In this document: piece after piece, positions 1-5,686 of the stretch
Position numbering within the stretch: position 1 is the stretch's first letter
How the letters are laid out: each line of letters opens with the position of its first letter
NCBI GenBank assembly: GCA_947384095.1
Contig: CANDFU010000136.1
Coordinates: 1 to 5,686 of the forward strand
Length of the DNA: 5,686 bases
Reading direction: 5' to 3'
DNA from: an uncultured Roseburia sp.
GTDB lineage: Bacteria; Bacillota; Clostridia; Lachnospirales; Lachnospiraceae
Position numbers and translations under genes: made by a program
The notes under the pieces: model-generated
Told to the model about the DNA's origin: nothing
Databases searched by the model: none
What the model saw: the letters and a program-made list of their open reading frames with translations, nothing else

Positions 1-163
1 GACATTCGGGCTGATGCACACGGTTGAAAAGGCGGCTGAAATTCTGGTGAAGGTGCTTTCCATGCGCCCGGACAAGCGGCAGACCGTCACGCCGGACGAG
101 CTTCGCAGTCTGGCAGATGATTTTCATGTGACGCTGCCGGAAAAATTTTTGTACGAAAAATAG
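1..163 (+). CDS. rhaD: C-terminal end of probable rhamnulose-1-phosphate aldolase (partial)
   Basis: Only the last 53 codons are present, reading from base 2 to a TAG at 161-163. The C-terminus has the pattern [20 protein letters not shown], then a short linker, [18 protein letters not shown] and a short hydrophobic end. From memory this matches the end of RhaD, where E. coli has a similar FGLIDTAEKSA segment, a KQTIS segment and FGVTP. RhaD is a zinc-dependent class II aldolase that splits L-rhamnulose 1-phosphate into dihydroxyacetone phosphate and L-lactaldehyde in the cytoplasm. The catalytic and zinc-binding part lies outside the window, so activity cannot be judged. Another class II aldolase/adducin family member is the main alternative. 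A terminator follows 16 nt after the stop, so this gene probably belongs to a separate upstream transcript. Confidence 0.75.
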   Translation, partial: TFGLMHTVEKAAEILVKVLSMRPDKRQTVTPDELRSLADDFHVTLPEKFLYEK

Positions 164-179
164 GTAGTAAGTAAGATGA

Positions 180-233
180 AAAGAGTGTAAATCCTGCTGC
201 GTTTTTCAGAAGGTTTACACTTTTTGATTTTTT
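180..233 (+). terminator. Rho-independent terminator after the aldolase gene
   Basis: Bases 184-193 (agtgtaaatc) pair with 212-221 (ggtttacact), ten pairs including one G-U. The stem can be lengthened by a G-U and three A-U pairs (180-183 with 222-225). The loop spans 194-211 and the stem is followed by a run of six T at 228-233. The position just after the aldolase stop and before the rhomboid promoter fits a transcript end. Confidence 0.8.
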
Positions 234-252
234 CAGACCTGGGGATCTTCTA

Positions 253-281
253 TTGTTTCTGTCCGGAATATGTGATATAGT
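253..281 (+). promoter_or_regulatory. Probable sigma-A-type promoter for the rhomboid-ter operon
   Basis: A -10 element TATAGT (276-281) has one mismatch to consensus and is preceded by TG at 273-274, making an extended -10 (TGaTATAGT). A weak -35 element TTGTTT (253-258) lies 17 nt upstream, the optimal spacer. Transcription would start near 288, giving a short leader before the rhomboid ATG at 316. No comparable promoter was seen in the short gaps between the downstream genes. Confidence 0.6.
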
Positions 282-300
282 AGAAACGGTAATTAGCAGC

Positions 301-306
301 CGGAGG
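301..306 (+). promoter_or_regulatory. Ribosome binding site that sets the rhomboid start
   Basis: CGGAGG lies 9 nt before the ATG at 316. An in-frame TTG at 253 would lengthen the protein by 21 residues, but it lies inside the predicted -35 element and has no ribosome site. The ATG at 316 is therefore preferred. Confidence 0.8.
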
Positions 307-315
307 TACAAAAGA

Positions 316-906
316 ATGGCAAATTCATCTTCACGCATCAGAATATCGTTCAATTCCCCTGTTATTTTAGGGTTTACGCTTCTTAGTTTCGCGGCGCTGC
401 TGCTGGATAAGGCAACAGGCGGCATGACGAACAATCTGTTGTTTTCCGTCTACCACTCGTCTCTGCTCAGTCCCCTGACATATGTCCGGTTTTTCGGCCA
501 CGTGCTCGGACATGCGGGGTGGGAGCATTTCATCGGAAACATGATGCTTCTTTTAGTGGTAGGGCCGTTGCTGGAAGAGAAATACGGCTCACTGAACCTG
601 TTATTTGTGGTGATGGCGACCGCGCTGGCGACGGGCGTCGTCAATTACATTTTTTTCCCGCATGTACAGCTTCTCGGAGCGAGCGGCGTCGTCTTTGCAC
701 TGATTCTGCTGTCGTCTTTTACGAGCATACGGGAGGGCAGCATACCGATGACGTTTCTTCTGGTGGCGCTGATTTATATCAGCCAGGAAGTTTACAGAGG
801 GGTGTTTGTGCAGGATAACGTTTCAAATCTGACACATATCGTCGGAGGGTTTGTGGGTTCCGGGCTTGGGTATCTTATGAATAAGAATAAAATGAACCGG
901 TATTGA
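316..906 (+). CDS. Rhomboid family intramembrane serine protease
   Basis: A 196-residue polytopic membrane protein with about six hydrophobic segments (near residues 16-32, 72-86, 93-113, 121-135, 144-158 and 173-188), the basic bacterial rhomboid layout. Rhomboids cut transmembrane substrates within the bilayer with a Ser-His dyad. Serine 123 sits in G121-A-S-G124 (family GxSG) and histidine 174 in NLTHIVGG, in the last segment. R58, H62, H66, H71 and N75 line up without gaps against E. coli GlpG R137, H141, H145, H150 and N154, recalled from memory, so the active site and oxyanion residues look intact. It has a short N-terminus and no extra soluble domain. It is the first gene after the promoter. 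Its TGA (904-906) lies just before the yceG-like start at 918, suggesting translational coupling. The substrate is unknown. Family assignment is secure; a role in the Ter system is inferred from position. Confidence 0.93.
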   Translation: MANSSSRIRISFNSPVILGFTLLSFAALLLDKATGGMTNNLLFSVYHSSLLSPLTYVRFFGHVLGHAGWEHFIGNMMLLLVVGPLLEEKYGSLNLLFVVMATALATGVVNYIFFPHVQLLGASGVVFALILLSSFTSIREGSIPMTFLLVALIYISQEVYRGVFVQDNVSNLTHIVGGFVGSGLGYLMNKNKMNRY

Positions 907-911
907 GGGTG
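905..911 (+). promoter_or_regulatory. Ribosome binding site overlapping the rhomboid stop codon
   Basis: GAGGGTG overlaps the rhomboid TGA (904-906) and lies 6 to 8 nt before the TTG at 918. The other in-frame TTG at 903 has no recognisable ribosome site at proper distance, so 918 is the favoured start of the yceG-like gene. Confidence 0.6.
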
Positions 912-917
912 ACAGAA

Positions 918-3206
918 TTGGTATTTGAACGCAGAAAAATAAAGACGCTGGACGATTTTTTCCTGGAAGGGAAGAAGCGGGGCGCAGAAGGAGTCTATTT
1001 TTACCGAATAAACGGATATAATGAGCAGGTCGGGGCTTTTATCAGACGGTATTATGAGAAAGCGCGGCTCTCGGGCGTAGTGATTGAGGGCAGGATTCCG
1101 AATCCGGACGAGAAAAATCTGGCCTATTACAGTGAGATCATGGGGATGGATTTCCAGCTGAGCGCCGGGTTCTTTTCGGCGGGCCTGAAAAAATGGCTGC
1201 CGCGGATGGACGGCCGCCAGAGGGAGAGCGTGGCCGCGTCGATTTATGACTGTCTTGACGGCCTGCGCAGGGCAGGAAAAAATGACAATATGCTGAAAAA
1301 TGCATATATCAAATTTATGTGCTGGCTGTACTATAAGTTTGAGCGGATTGCAAACCGGCTGGGAGAGAATGACATTCCGAAGATTCTGTATGAAGGGACG
1401 GTCAGCAGCTACGAATTGCTGCTGCTTGCAGTTTTGTCCCGTGCGGGCGCCGATGTGGTTTTGTTACAGTACAAGGGGGACGACGGATACCGGAAGGCGG
1501 ATCCTGGCCTGGCTTATTCGGATATGTTTGACGCCCCGGGTCTTTCGGCGTTTCCGGAAGGGTTCTCTTTGAAGCAGATCCGTCAGGAGCAGGCAAAGGA
1601 GCTCGAAAAAGAGCGGCTTTACAGCCGTGTGCAGGGCGGCGGTGAACCGGTATTGATCAATTGTACCAATGCCTGGACAAAGGGGGAAGGGCTTGCGGAT
1701 CTGAAGACGGAGCCAAAAAGCCGCGGCAGCGACCCGAATCTGTTTTATAACTGCTTTTGTCTGGTCAGAGGGGTCTGGGACAAACTCACTTACATGAGTG
1801 ATCTGTATCAGTTTTATCTGGAATTGAAAAGGAGCGGGAGGAATATCGTCGTCGCGGACGGGGAGATACCGCAGCCGACAACGGAGGAGATCGGCGCGGT
1901 CAGCCGGAAAAATTATACGAGGCAGGACGATATGCTGACGGATCTGTCCGCAAACATCTGCTATACGGCCAATATAAGGCTGCAGAAGATTATGAGGAAA
2001 GCGTTTCTGGATCTGCTGCTTGCAGAGGCCGGAGAAGGCGGCGCCGGTCTGAACAGGCTGAAAAACAAGGCAGTGTATCTGATCTGCTGGCTGAAACGGT
2101 ATCAGCCGGGGCTGTTTTCAAACTGGAAACCGCCGGAGGTCAGTTGTTTTATCTGTTTTGGCGGATGCCGCAATGAAAACGAGGCTTTGTTTCTGCGTTT
2201 TCTTGCGAGACTGCCGATTGACGTGCTGATTTTACTTCCGGAAGGCGGGCAGTGTGAGCTTAAGGATCCGTTTCTCTATGAGATGCGTCACGCGGAGAGT
2301 CTTTCTGTCCGGCAGTTTCCGACCGACAGGGCGGGCGTGTCGGTCGGGACGGCGGCCTACCATGCGGAGCGGGAGCTTGATTCCGTGCTGTATCAGGATT
2401 CGGGTATCTACCGGAACCGGCAGTATGCGAAGGCGAATGCCGTCACGTTAAAGACGATGTACGAGGAGATTGCGATTCTCTGGGATCAGGAGCTGAAATA
2501 CCGGCCTGGTTTTGATACGGTGGGCGACGTTGTGAGTCTTCCTGTCATTTTTGCAAAAGTATCGGGTGTAAAAGACGGGGAGTTATCCGCCTATTGGGCC
2601 GGTATCAGGGGACTTCTGACGGCAGAGACGTATCTTATCCGGCAGGCGCCCTATATCGACCCGGCAGGATTCAATCCGGTCAGGGAGTATGCGGCCGGCT
2701 TTTTAAAAAACGGAAAACTGATGAAAACCAGGATTAAGGCGCATAAGAGTTACACGTATGGATTTCTGCGTGAGGAGATACAGGAATATATTCTGGACAA
2801 GCTTCAGCTTCTCATCGATTTAAAGAGGGTGAAGGGGACGTTTGAGAACGGTACGGAGTATACGATCGTGGCGACCATTTTAAATATGGACAGGGAGATT
2901 TTAAGGCTGCTCCAGAATTATGACTTTACCGGAAAAAATCCGAAGCTTATTTATCTGAGCACGACGGAAACCATGATATCGCTGGAGGATACGATACTTA
3001 CCGCATTTTTAAATCTGGCAGGATTTGACGTGGTATTTTTTGTCCCGACAGGGTATCAGAGTGTGGAGCGGTATTTCGGGCAGAATATCATGGAAGAGCA
3101 TCAGATCGGAACCTATATGTATGATCTGCGCGTGCCGGAGCTGAAGTCTGTCTCATCGAAACAGACACGCCGGAGCTGGCGGGATATTATTTTTAAGAGA
3201 GGATAG
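918..3206 (+). CDS. yceG: YceG-like protein of the Ter/Tel system (YceG_bac family), three internal repeats
   Basis: About 762 residues from a TTG at 918; an in-frame TTG at 903 would add five. I assign it to the Pfam YceG_bac family ('putative component of biosynthetic module') mainly from its place directly before a TelA/YceH gene and TerD genes, as in the B. subtilis yce cluster, and from its general character. It has no signal peptide or clear membrane span and should be cytosolic. Three diverged units of about 255 residues are visible. Each has a core of hydrophobic strand, acidic residue, helix, aspartate and glycine with fixed spacing (E166/D179/G187, E422/D435/G443, D691/D704/G712). 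Units 1 and 2 also share an IP motif (60-61, 317-318) and LKN...CWL (about 126-137, 381-392). It is longer than the roughly 540 residues I recall for B. subtilis YceG. Unit 2 carries C410-x2-C-x3-C417. The biochemical activity is unknown. Confidence 0.75.
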   Translation: MVFERRKIKTLDDFFLEGKKRGAEGVYFYRINGYNEQVGAFIRRYYEKARLSGVVIEGRIPNPDEKNLAYYSEIMGMDFQLSAGFFSAGLKKWLPRMDGRQRESVAASIYDCLDGLRRAGKNDNMLKNAYIKFMCWLYYKFERIANRLGENDIPKILYEGTVSSYELLLLAVLSRAGADVVLLQYKGDDGYRKADPGLAYSDMFDAPGLSAFPEGFSLKQIRQEQAKELEKERLYSRVQGGGEPVLINCTNAWTKGEGLADLKTEPKSRGSDPNLFYNCFCLVRGVWDKLTYMSDLYQFYLELKRSGRNIVVADGEIPQPTTEEIGAVSRKNYTRQDDMLTDLSANICYTANIRLQKIMRKAFLDLLLAEAGEGGAGLNRLKNKAVYLICWLKRYQPGLFSNWKPPEVSCFICFGGCRNENEALFLRFLARLPIDVLILLPEGGQCELKDPFLYEMRHAESLSVRQFPTDRAGVSVGTAAYHAERELDSVLYQDSGIYRNRQYAKANAVTLKTMYEEIAILWDQELKYRPGFDTVGDVVSLPVIFAKVSGVKDGELSAYWAGIRGLLTAETYLIRQAPYIDPAGFNPVREYAAGFLKNGKLMKTRIKAHKSYTYGFLREEIQEYILDKLQLLIDLKRVKGTFENGTEYTIVATILNMDREILRLLQNYDFTGKNPKLIYLSTTETMISLEDTILTAFLNLAGFDVVFFVPTGYQSVERYFGQNIMEEHQIGTYMYDLRVPELKSVSSKQTRRSWRDIIFKRG

Positions 3207-3217
3207 AGGTTAGAAGT

Positions 3218-4363
3218 ATGGGACTGGATTTTGGCAAAACGATGACGCAGCAGACGGTTTCGATGCCGGATGTGAAAAACGAGATCGAGGTTGTGGAAAA
3301 GTATGATATCGTCGCTGACCGCCGGCAGATGAACGAGACGCTGGTAAATTCCGCCGAGGTAGACGCGCTTGTCAGCACGATTGAGGTGCACAATATGGAG
3401 ACGATCGTCTCCTTCGGCTCGGAGGCGGCGGAGGAGATTTCAAAGGCATCCGATGTGGTCTTAAACAGCATGAATATGGCGCAGATCGACGAGTCGGGTG
3501 AGATGCTGAACACGCTTGCGAAGATTATGTCGAAGTTTGACATTGATGAGATCCGGGACAATCCGGGACTGTTTGGGAAGCTGTTTGGAAATCTGCGCAG
3601 ACAGCTTGACAAGATTCTTCAGAAATATCACACGATGGGGGATGAGGTCGACAAGATTTACGTACAGCTCAAGCAGTACGAGGCGGAAATCAGACAGTCG
3701 AACCGCAAATTAAACCAGATGTTTGAGGCAAACGTGAATTATTATCACGATTTGGTAAAATATATTTTAGCAGGGGAACAGGGCTGCCGGGAGATCGAGG
3801 CCTATATTGCCTCAAGACAGGGCGATATGGAGGCGAGCGGCGATACGTCCATTCAGTTTGAGATTTCGAGCTTACAGCAGGCGCTTACGATGCTCGAGCA
3901 GAGAACCCAGGACTTAAGGACGGCGGAAAGCGTGGCGATGCAGTCGATTCCGATGATCAAGACGATGGAATTTTCCAATATGAACCTTGTAAGAAAGATC
4001 AATTCCGCGTTTATCGTAACGCTCCCTGTATTTAAACAGGCGCTGGCGCAGGCCATCATGCTGAAAAGACAGCGGATTCAGGCGGAGGCGATGTCCGCGC
4101 TTGACGAGAAGACGAATGAGATGCTGATCAAGAATGCCAAAAACACGGTGGAGCAGTCCAAGTTGACGGCAAAGATGGCTTCGGGCAGCTCCATAAAGAT
4201 TGAAACGTTGGAAACAACCTGGAGAACAATTGTGAACGGTATCGAAGAGACGAAGCAGATTCAGGACAACGCGAGAAAGCAGCGCGTGGATGATCAGGCG
4301 AGACTTGAAAATATCAAGGCAGAGTTTAACAGGATGTATCATATGCCAGACAAAAAGTACTAA
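3218..4363 (+). CDS. yceH: Toxic anion resistance protein, TelA/YceH family
   Basis: A 381-residue, mostly helical and highly charged protein with no signal peptide or membrane span. The ATG at 3218 follows an AGAGGT ribosome site by 7 nt and lies 11 nt after the yceG-like stop. Family hallmarks are the segment near 165-187 ([16 protein letters not shown], then KYILAGE) and the central stretch 242-280 ([15 protein letters not shown], then [15 protein letters not shown]), which resembles the usual Q-x-P-x-I...N-x-L-x-x-KI...TIPLWK pattern. The C-terminus (about 290-370) has the family's long helical region with N-rich and IETL...IEET...IQ segments. TelA proteins were named for plasmid-borne tellurite resistance; B. 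subtilis YceH belongs to a cell-envelope stress regulon. The mechanism is not established. A coiled-coil partner or scaffold for YceG and TerD is an inference from gene order. Confidence 0.92.
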   Translation: MGLDFGKTMTQQTVSMPDVKNEIEVVEKYDIVADRRQMNETLVNSAEVDALVSTIEVHNMETIVSFGSEAAEEISKASDVVLNSMNMAQIDESGEMLNTLAKIMSKFDIDEIRDNPGLFGKLFGNLRRQLDKILQKYHTMGDEVDKIYVQLKQYEAEIRQSNRKLNQMFEANVNYYHDLVKYILAGEQGCREIEAYIASRQGDMEASGDTSIQFEISSLQQALTMLEQRTQDLRTAESVAMQSIPMIKTMEFSNMNLVRKINSAFIVTLPVFKQALAQAIMLKRQRIQAEAMSALDEKTNEMLIKNAKNTVEQSKLTAKMASGSSIKIETLETTWRTIVNGIEETKQIQDNARKQRVDDQARLENIKAEFNRMYHMPDKKY

Positions 4364-4392
4364 AGAAAAACGAGGACAAGGAGGAAATCATT

Positions 4393-4974
4393 ATGCCAAT
4401 CAATTTATCAAAAGGACAGAAAGTGGATCTGACAAAAGGAAATCCGGGGCTTAAAAATATTATGGTCGGCCTTGGCTGGGACGTGAATGCGTTTGATTCC
4501 GGAGCGGATTTTGACCTGGATGCGGCTGCGTTTATGGTGGGGGACAACGGAAGATGCCCGACGGAGAAGGAGTTTATTTTCTACGGCAACCTTGAGCATT
4601 CGAGCGGCGCCGTAAAGCATATGGGCGATAACCTTACCGGAGAGGGCGAGGGCGACGATGAGCAGATCGAGATCGATCTGACGAAAATCCCGCCGAACGT
4701 CTCCAAGGTTGCGTTTACGGTTACCATTTATGAGGCGGATACGAGACGGCAGAATTTCGGTCAGGTGTCGAATGCATATATCCGCATTGTCGACGAGACG
4801 TCGGGCAGAGAACTGATCCGGTATGATCTGGGCGAGGATTTTTCCATCGAGACGGCGGTTGTCGTCGGCGAGCTGTACCGGCACAACGGAGAATGGAAGT
4901 TTAATGCGATCGGCAGCGGGTTCCAGGGCGGCCTTGCGGCGCTGTGCGGCCATTACGGAATCGAAGTAGCGTAA
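4393..4974 (+). CDS. terD: TerD family calcium-binding stress protein (first copy)
   Basis: A 193-residue soluble protein, the usual single-domain TerD length. It opens with the family start [20 protein letters not shown], followed by VGLGWDVN (25-32). The acidic cluster D39-F-D-L-D43-A and the loop [13 protein letters not shown] (78-90) match the two calcium-binding sites known for TerD proteins. The C-terminal part has the conserved [15 protein letters not shown] (118-132), [20 protein letters not shown] (143-162) and [14 protein letters not shown] (168-181). TerD proteins act in resistance to tellurite, phage, colicins and envelope stress, probably as calcium-dependent modules in larger complexes. 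A strong AAGGAGGA site lies before the ATG (8 nt from GGAGG), 29 nt after the telA-type stop. It corresponds to the B. subtilis YceC/YceD/YceE group; which one cannot be decided here. Confidence 0.95.
   Translation: MPINLSKGQKVDLTKGNPGLKNIMVGLGWDVNAFDSGADFDLDAAAFMVGDNGRCPTEKEFIFYGNLEHSSGAVKHMGDNLTGEGEGDDEQIEIDLTKIPPNVSKVAFTVTIYEADTRRQNFGQVSNAYIRIVDETSGRELIRYDLGEDFSIETAVVVGELYRHNGEWKFNAIGSGFQGGLAALCGHYGIEVA
4822..4862 (+). repeat. 41-nt direct repeat, copy in first terD
   Basis: This stretch encodes [14 protein letters not shown] and is identical, synonymous positions included, to 5416-5456 in the second terD. The two copies are 594 nt apart, exactly the offset between the two genes. Confidence 0.9.
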
Positions 4975-4986
4975 GGAGGAAAAAAT

Positions 4987-5571
4987 ATGCCAGTTAATCT
5001 GCAAAAAGGACAAAAGGTAAGTCTGACAAAAGGAAATCCAGGCCTTACGAAGGTGGTTGTCGGCCTGGGATGGGATGTAAACGCGTTTGATACCGGCGGT
5101 GATTTCGATCTGGACGCGGCTGCGTTTCTGCTCGCAGATACCGGCAGGGTATCAAAGCAGGAAGATTTTGTGTTTTATGGAAACTTAAACCATCCGTCGG
5201 GAAGCGTCAGCCATATGGGAGACAATCTGACGGGCGCCGGGGACGGGGACGACGAGCAGATAAAAATTGATCTGTCGCAGGTGCCGGACGGTATCACAAA
5301 AATTGCGTTTACGGCCACAATCTATGAGGCGGAGGCGCGCAGACAGAATTTTGGCCAGGTGAGCAACGCGTTTATCCGCATTTTCAACGAGGTGACGGGG
5401 GAAGAACTTCTGCGCTATGATCTGGGCGAGGATTTTTCCATCGAGACGGCGGTTGTGTTTGGCGAGCTTTATAAAAACGGCAGCGAGTGGAAGTTTAATG
5501 CGATTGGCAGCGGATATCAGGGCGGCCTCGCGGCCTTGTGCGGAAATTTTGGCGTGCAGGTGGACGGATAG
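4987..5571 (+). CDS. terD: TerD family calcium-binding stress protein (second copy)
   Basis: A 194-residue paralogue of the preceding gene, about 71% identical by hand count (137 of 193 aligned positions, no gaps). All predicted calcium ligands are kept: D39/D41/D43 in DFDLDA and the loop [13 protein letters not shown] (78-90). Differences cluster at residues 48-60, 97-104 and 163-166, probably surface loops. The gene starts 12 nt after the first copy, and its AAGGAGGA ribosome site overlaps the first copy's TAA (4972-4974), so the two are probably made together in similar amounts. It ends VQVDG where the first ends IEVA. The pair could form a heteromer or two versions of the same sensor; the sequence cannot tell which. 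The family call is secure. Confidence 0.95.
   Translation: MPVNLQKGQKVSLTKGNPGLTKVVVGLGWDVNAFDTGGDFDLDAAAFLLADTGRVSKQEDFVFYGNLNHPSGSVSHMGDNLTGAGDGDDEQIKIDLSQVPDGITKIAFTATIYEAEARRQNFGQVSNAFIRIFNEVTGEELLRYDLGEDFSIETAVVFGELYKNGSEWKFNAIGSGYQGGLAALCGNFGVQVDG
5416..5456 (+). repeat. 41-nt direct repeat, copy in second terD
   Basis: Partner of 4822-4862. Flanking codons for the same residues differ between the genes, for example cgg versus cgc just before the tract, so the identity stops sharply at both ends. Confidence 0.9.
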
Positions 5572-5578
5572 GCTTATT

Positions 5579-5585
5579 GAGGAGG
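5579..5585 (+). promoter_or_regulatory. Strong ribosome-site-like sequence after the second terD
   Basis: GAGGAGG begins 8 nt after the terD stop. It lies 5 nt before a GTG (5591) and 10 nt before an ATG (5596). It is as good as the sites of the two terD genes, which argues that something is translated beyond it. Confidence 0.5.
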
Positions 5586-5590
5586 TTTGC

Positions 5591-5686
5591 GTGAAATGGC
5601 TCATGCCTGGATTTGTGCCGGAGCCACAAATCCGGACCGCGCCCGGAACCGGATGGTCCGGGTGCGGTGACTTTTCAGAATCAGCT
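5591..5686 (+). CDS. Possible start of a further gene (partial, uncertain)
   Basis: A GTG at 5591 opens a frame that stays open to the window edge (32 codons, beginning MKWLMPGFVPEPQIR). I do not recognise the product. The alternative ATG at 5596 gives only 24 codons ending in TGA at 5668-5670. Support comes from the GAGGAGG at 5579-5585. Against it, the frame passes through two strong abutting hairpins (5607-5668), which is unusual for the start of a gene, and the predicted peptide shows no family motif. It may be a chance frame over a structured untranslated region. Confidence 0.25.
   Translation, partial: MKWLMPGFVPEPQIRTAPGTGWSGCGDFSESA
5607..5635 (+). other. Hairpin 1 downstream of the ter operon
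   Basis: ggatttgtg (5609-5617) pairs perfectly with cacaaatcc (5625-5633), extended by a U-G and a C-G pair at 5607-5608 with 5634-5635, around a 7-nt loop. It has no T-run of its own and ends directly at the base of hairpin 2. Confidence 0.6.
5636..5675 (+). terminator. Hairpin 2: possible terminator of the ter operon
   Basis: accgcgcccgg (5636-5646) pairs with ccgggtgcggt (5658-5668), eleven pairs with one G-U. The stem continues past one bulged A as acc (5648-5650) with ggt (5655-5657), closing a ggat loop. The very GC-rich stem is followed by gac and only four T (5672-5675), a weak tract. An intrinsic terminator is plausible; a structured regulatory RNA element is the alternative. Confidence 0.45.

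Noticed and set aside
255..288. Inverted repeat gtttct (255-260) / agaaac (283-288) flanking the promoter, as a possible operator
   Set aside because: Only six bases per arm with a 22-nt gap; this is common by chance and matches no operator I recognise.
253..315. Upstream TTG start for the rhomboid, adding 21 residues
   Set aside because: The TTG falls in the predicted -35 element and lacks a ribosome site, whereas the ATG at 316 has CGGAGG at good spacing.
87..434. A 115-codon minus-strand frame across the aldolase end, terminator and rhomboid start
   Set aside because: It crosses a terminator and a promoter on the opposite strand, has no ribosome site I can see, and its peptide is low in recognisable features.
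3193..3612. A 139-codon minus-strand frame opposite the start of the telA-type gene
   Set aside because: It is antisense to a well-supported TelA family gene; the Ser-rich composition reflects the complement of its Glu/Asp/Ala codons.
4408..5013. A 201-codon open frame on the minus strand opposite the first terD, with a similar 139-codon one opposite the second (5185-5604)
   Set aside because: Both lie fully antisense to clear TerD genes; the peptides are rich in Arg/His/Ile with no family motif. Their similarity to each other follows from the paralogy of the sense genes.
5662..5686. GTGCG at 5662-5666 as the 5' end of a group II intron
   Set aside because: Only five bases match the GUGYG start, the following sequence does not look like the conserved intron 5' region, and the GTGCG is part of the hairpin 2 stem.

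Overview
The window looks like a chromosomal segment of a Gram-positive Clostridia bacterium, most plausibly Lachnospiraceae-like. The evidence is strong AGGAGG-type ribosome sites, moderate GC, and a YceG-TelA-TerD gene order resembling the Bacillus subtilis yce cluster. The organism call is inference.

Bases 1-163 are the last 53 codons of a gene whose C-terminus resembles rhamnulose-1-phosphate aldolase (RhaD). A hairpin with a T-run (180-233) probably ends that transcript, and a good sigma-A-type promoter (253-281) follows. All five remaining genes lie on the plus strand with gaps of 30 nt or less. They read as one operon: rhomboid protease (316-906), a large YceG-like protein (918-3206), a TelA/YceH-type protein (3218-4363), and two tandem TerD-family proteins (4393-4974 and 4987-5571). 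After the last gene come a strong ribosome site and two directly abutting hairpins (5607-5668), which could be a transcription end or the start of a further gene.

The operon is a compact Ter/Tel-type stress module: two predicted calcium-binding TerD proteins, a helical TelA partner, and the YceG protein, which Pfam places in a putative 'biosynthetic module' associated with Ter systems. The less expected element is an apparently active intramembrane rhomboid protease as first gene, ending where yceG translation begins. No TerC-type membrane protein is present inside the window; one could lie beyond the right edge.

The most notable observation is that the YceG-like protein (about 762 residues) appears to be built from three diverged copies of a roughly 255-residue unit, each with an [E/D]-x12-D-x7-G core. 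The TerD pair is about 71% identical by hand count and shares a 41-nt identical tract.
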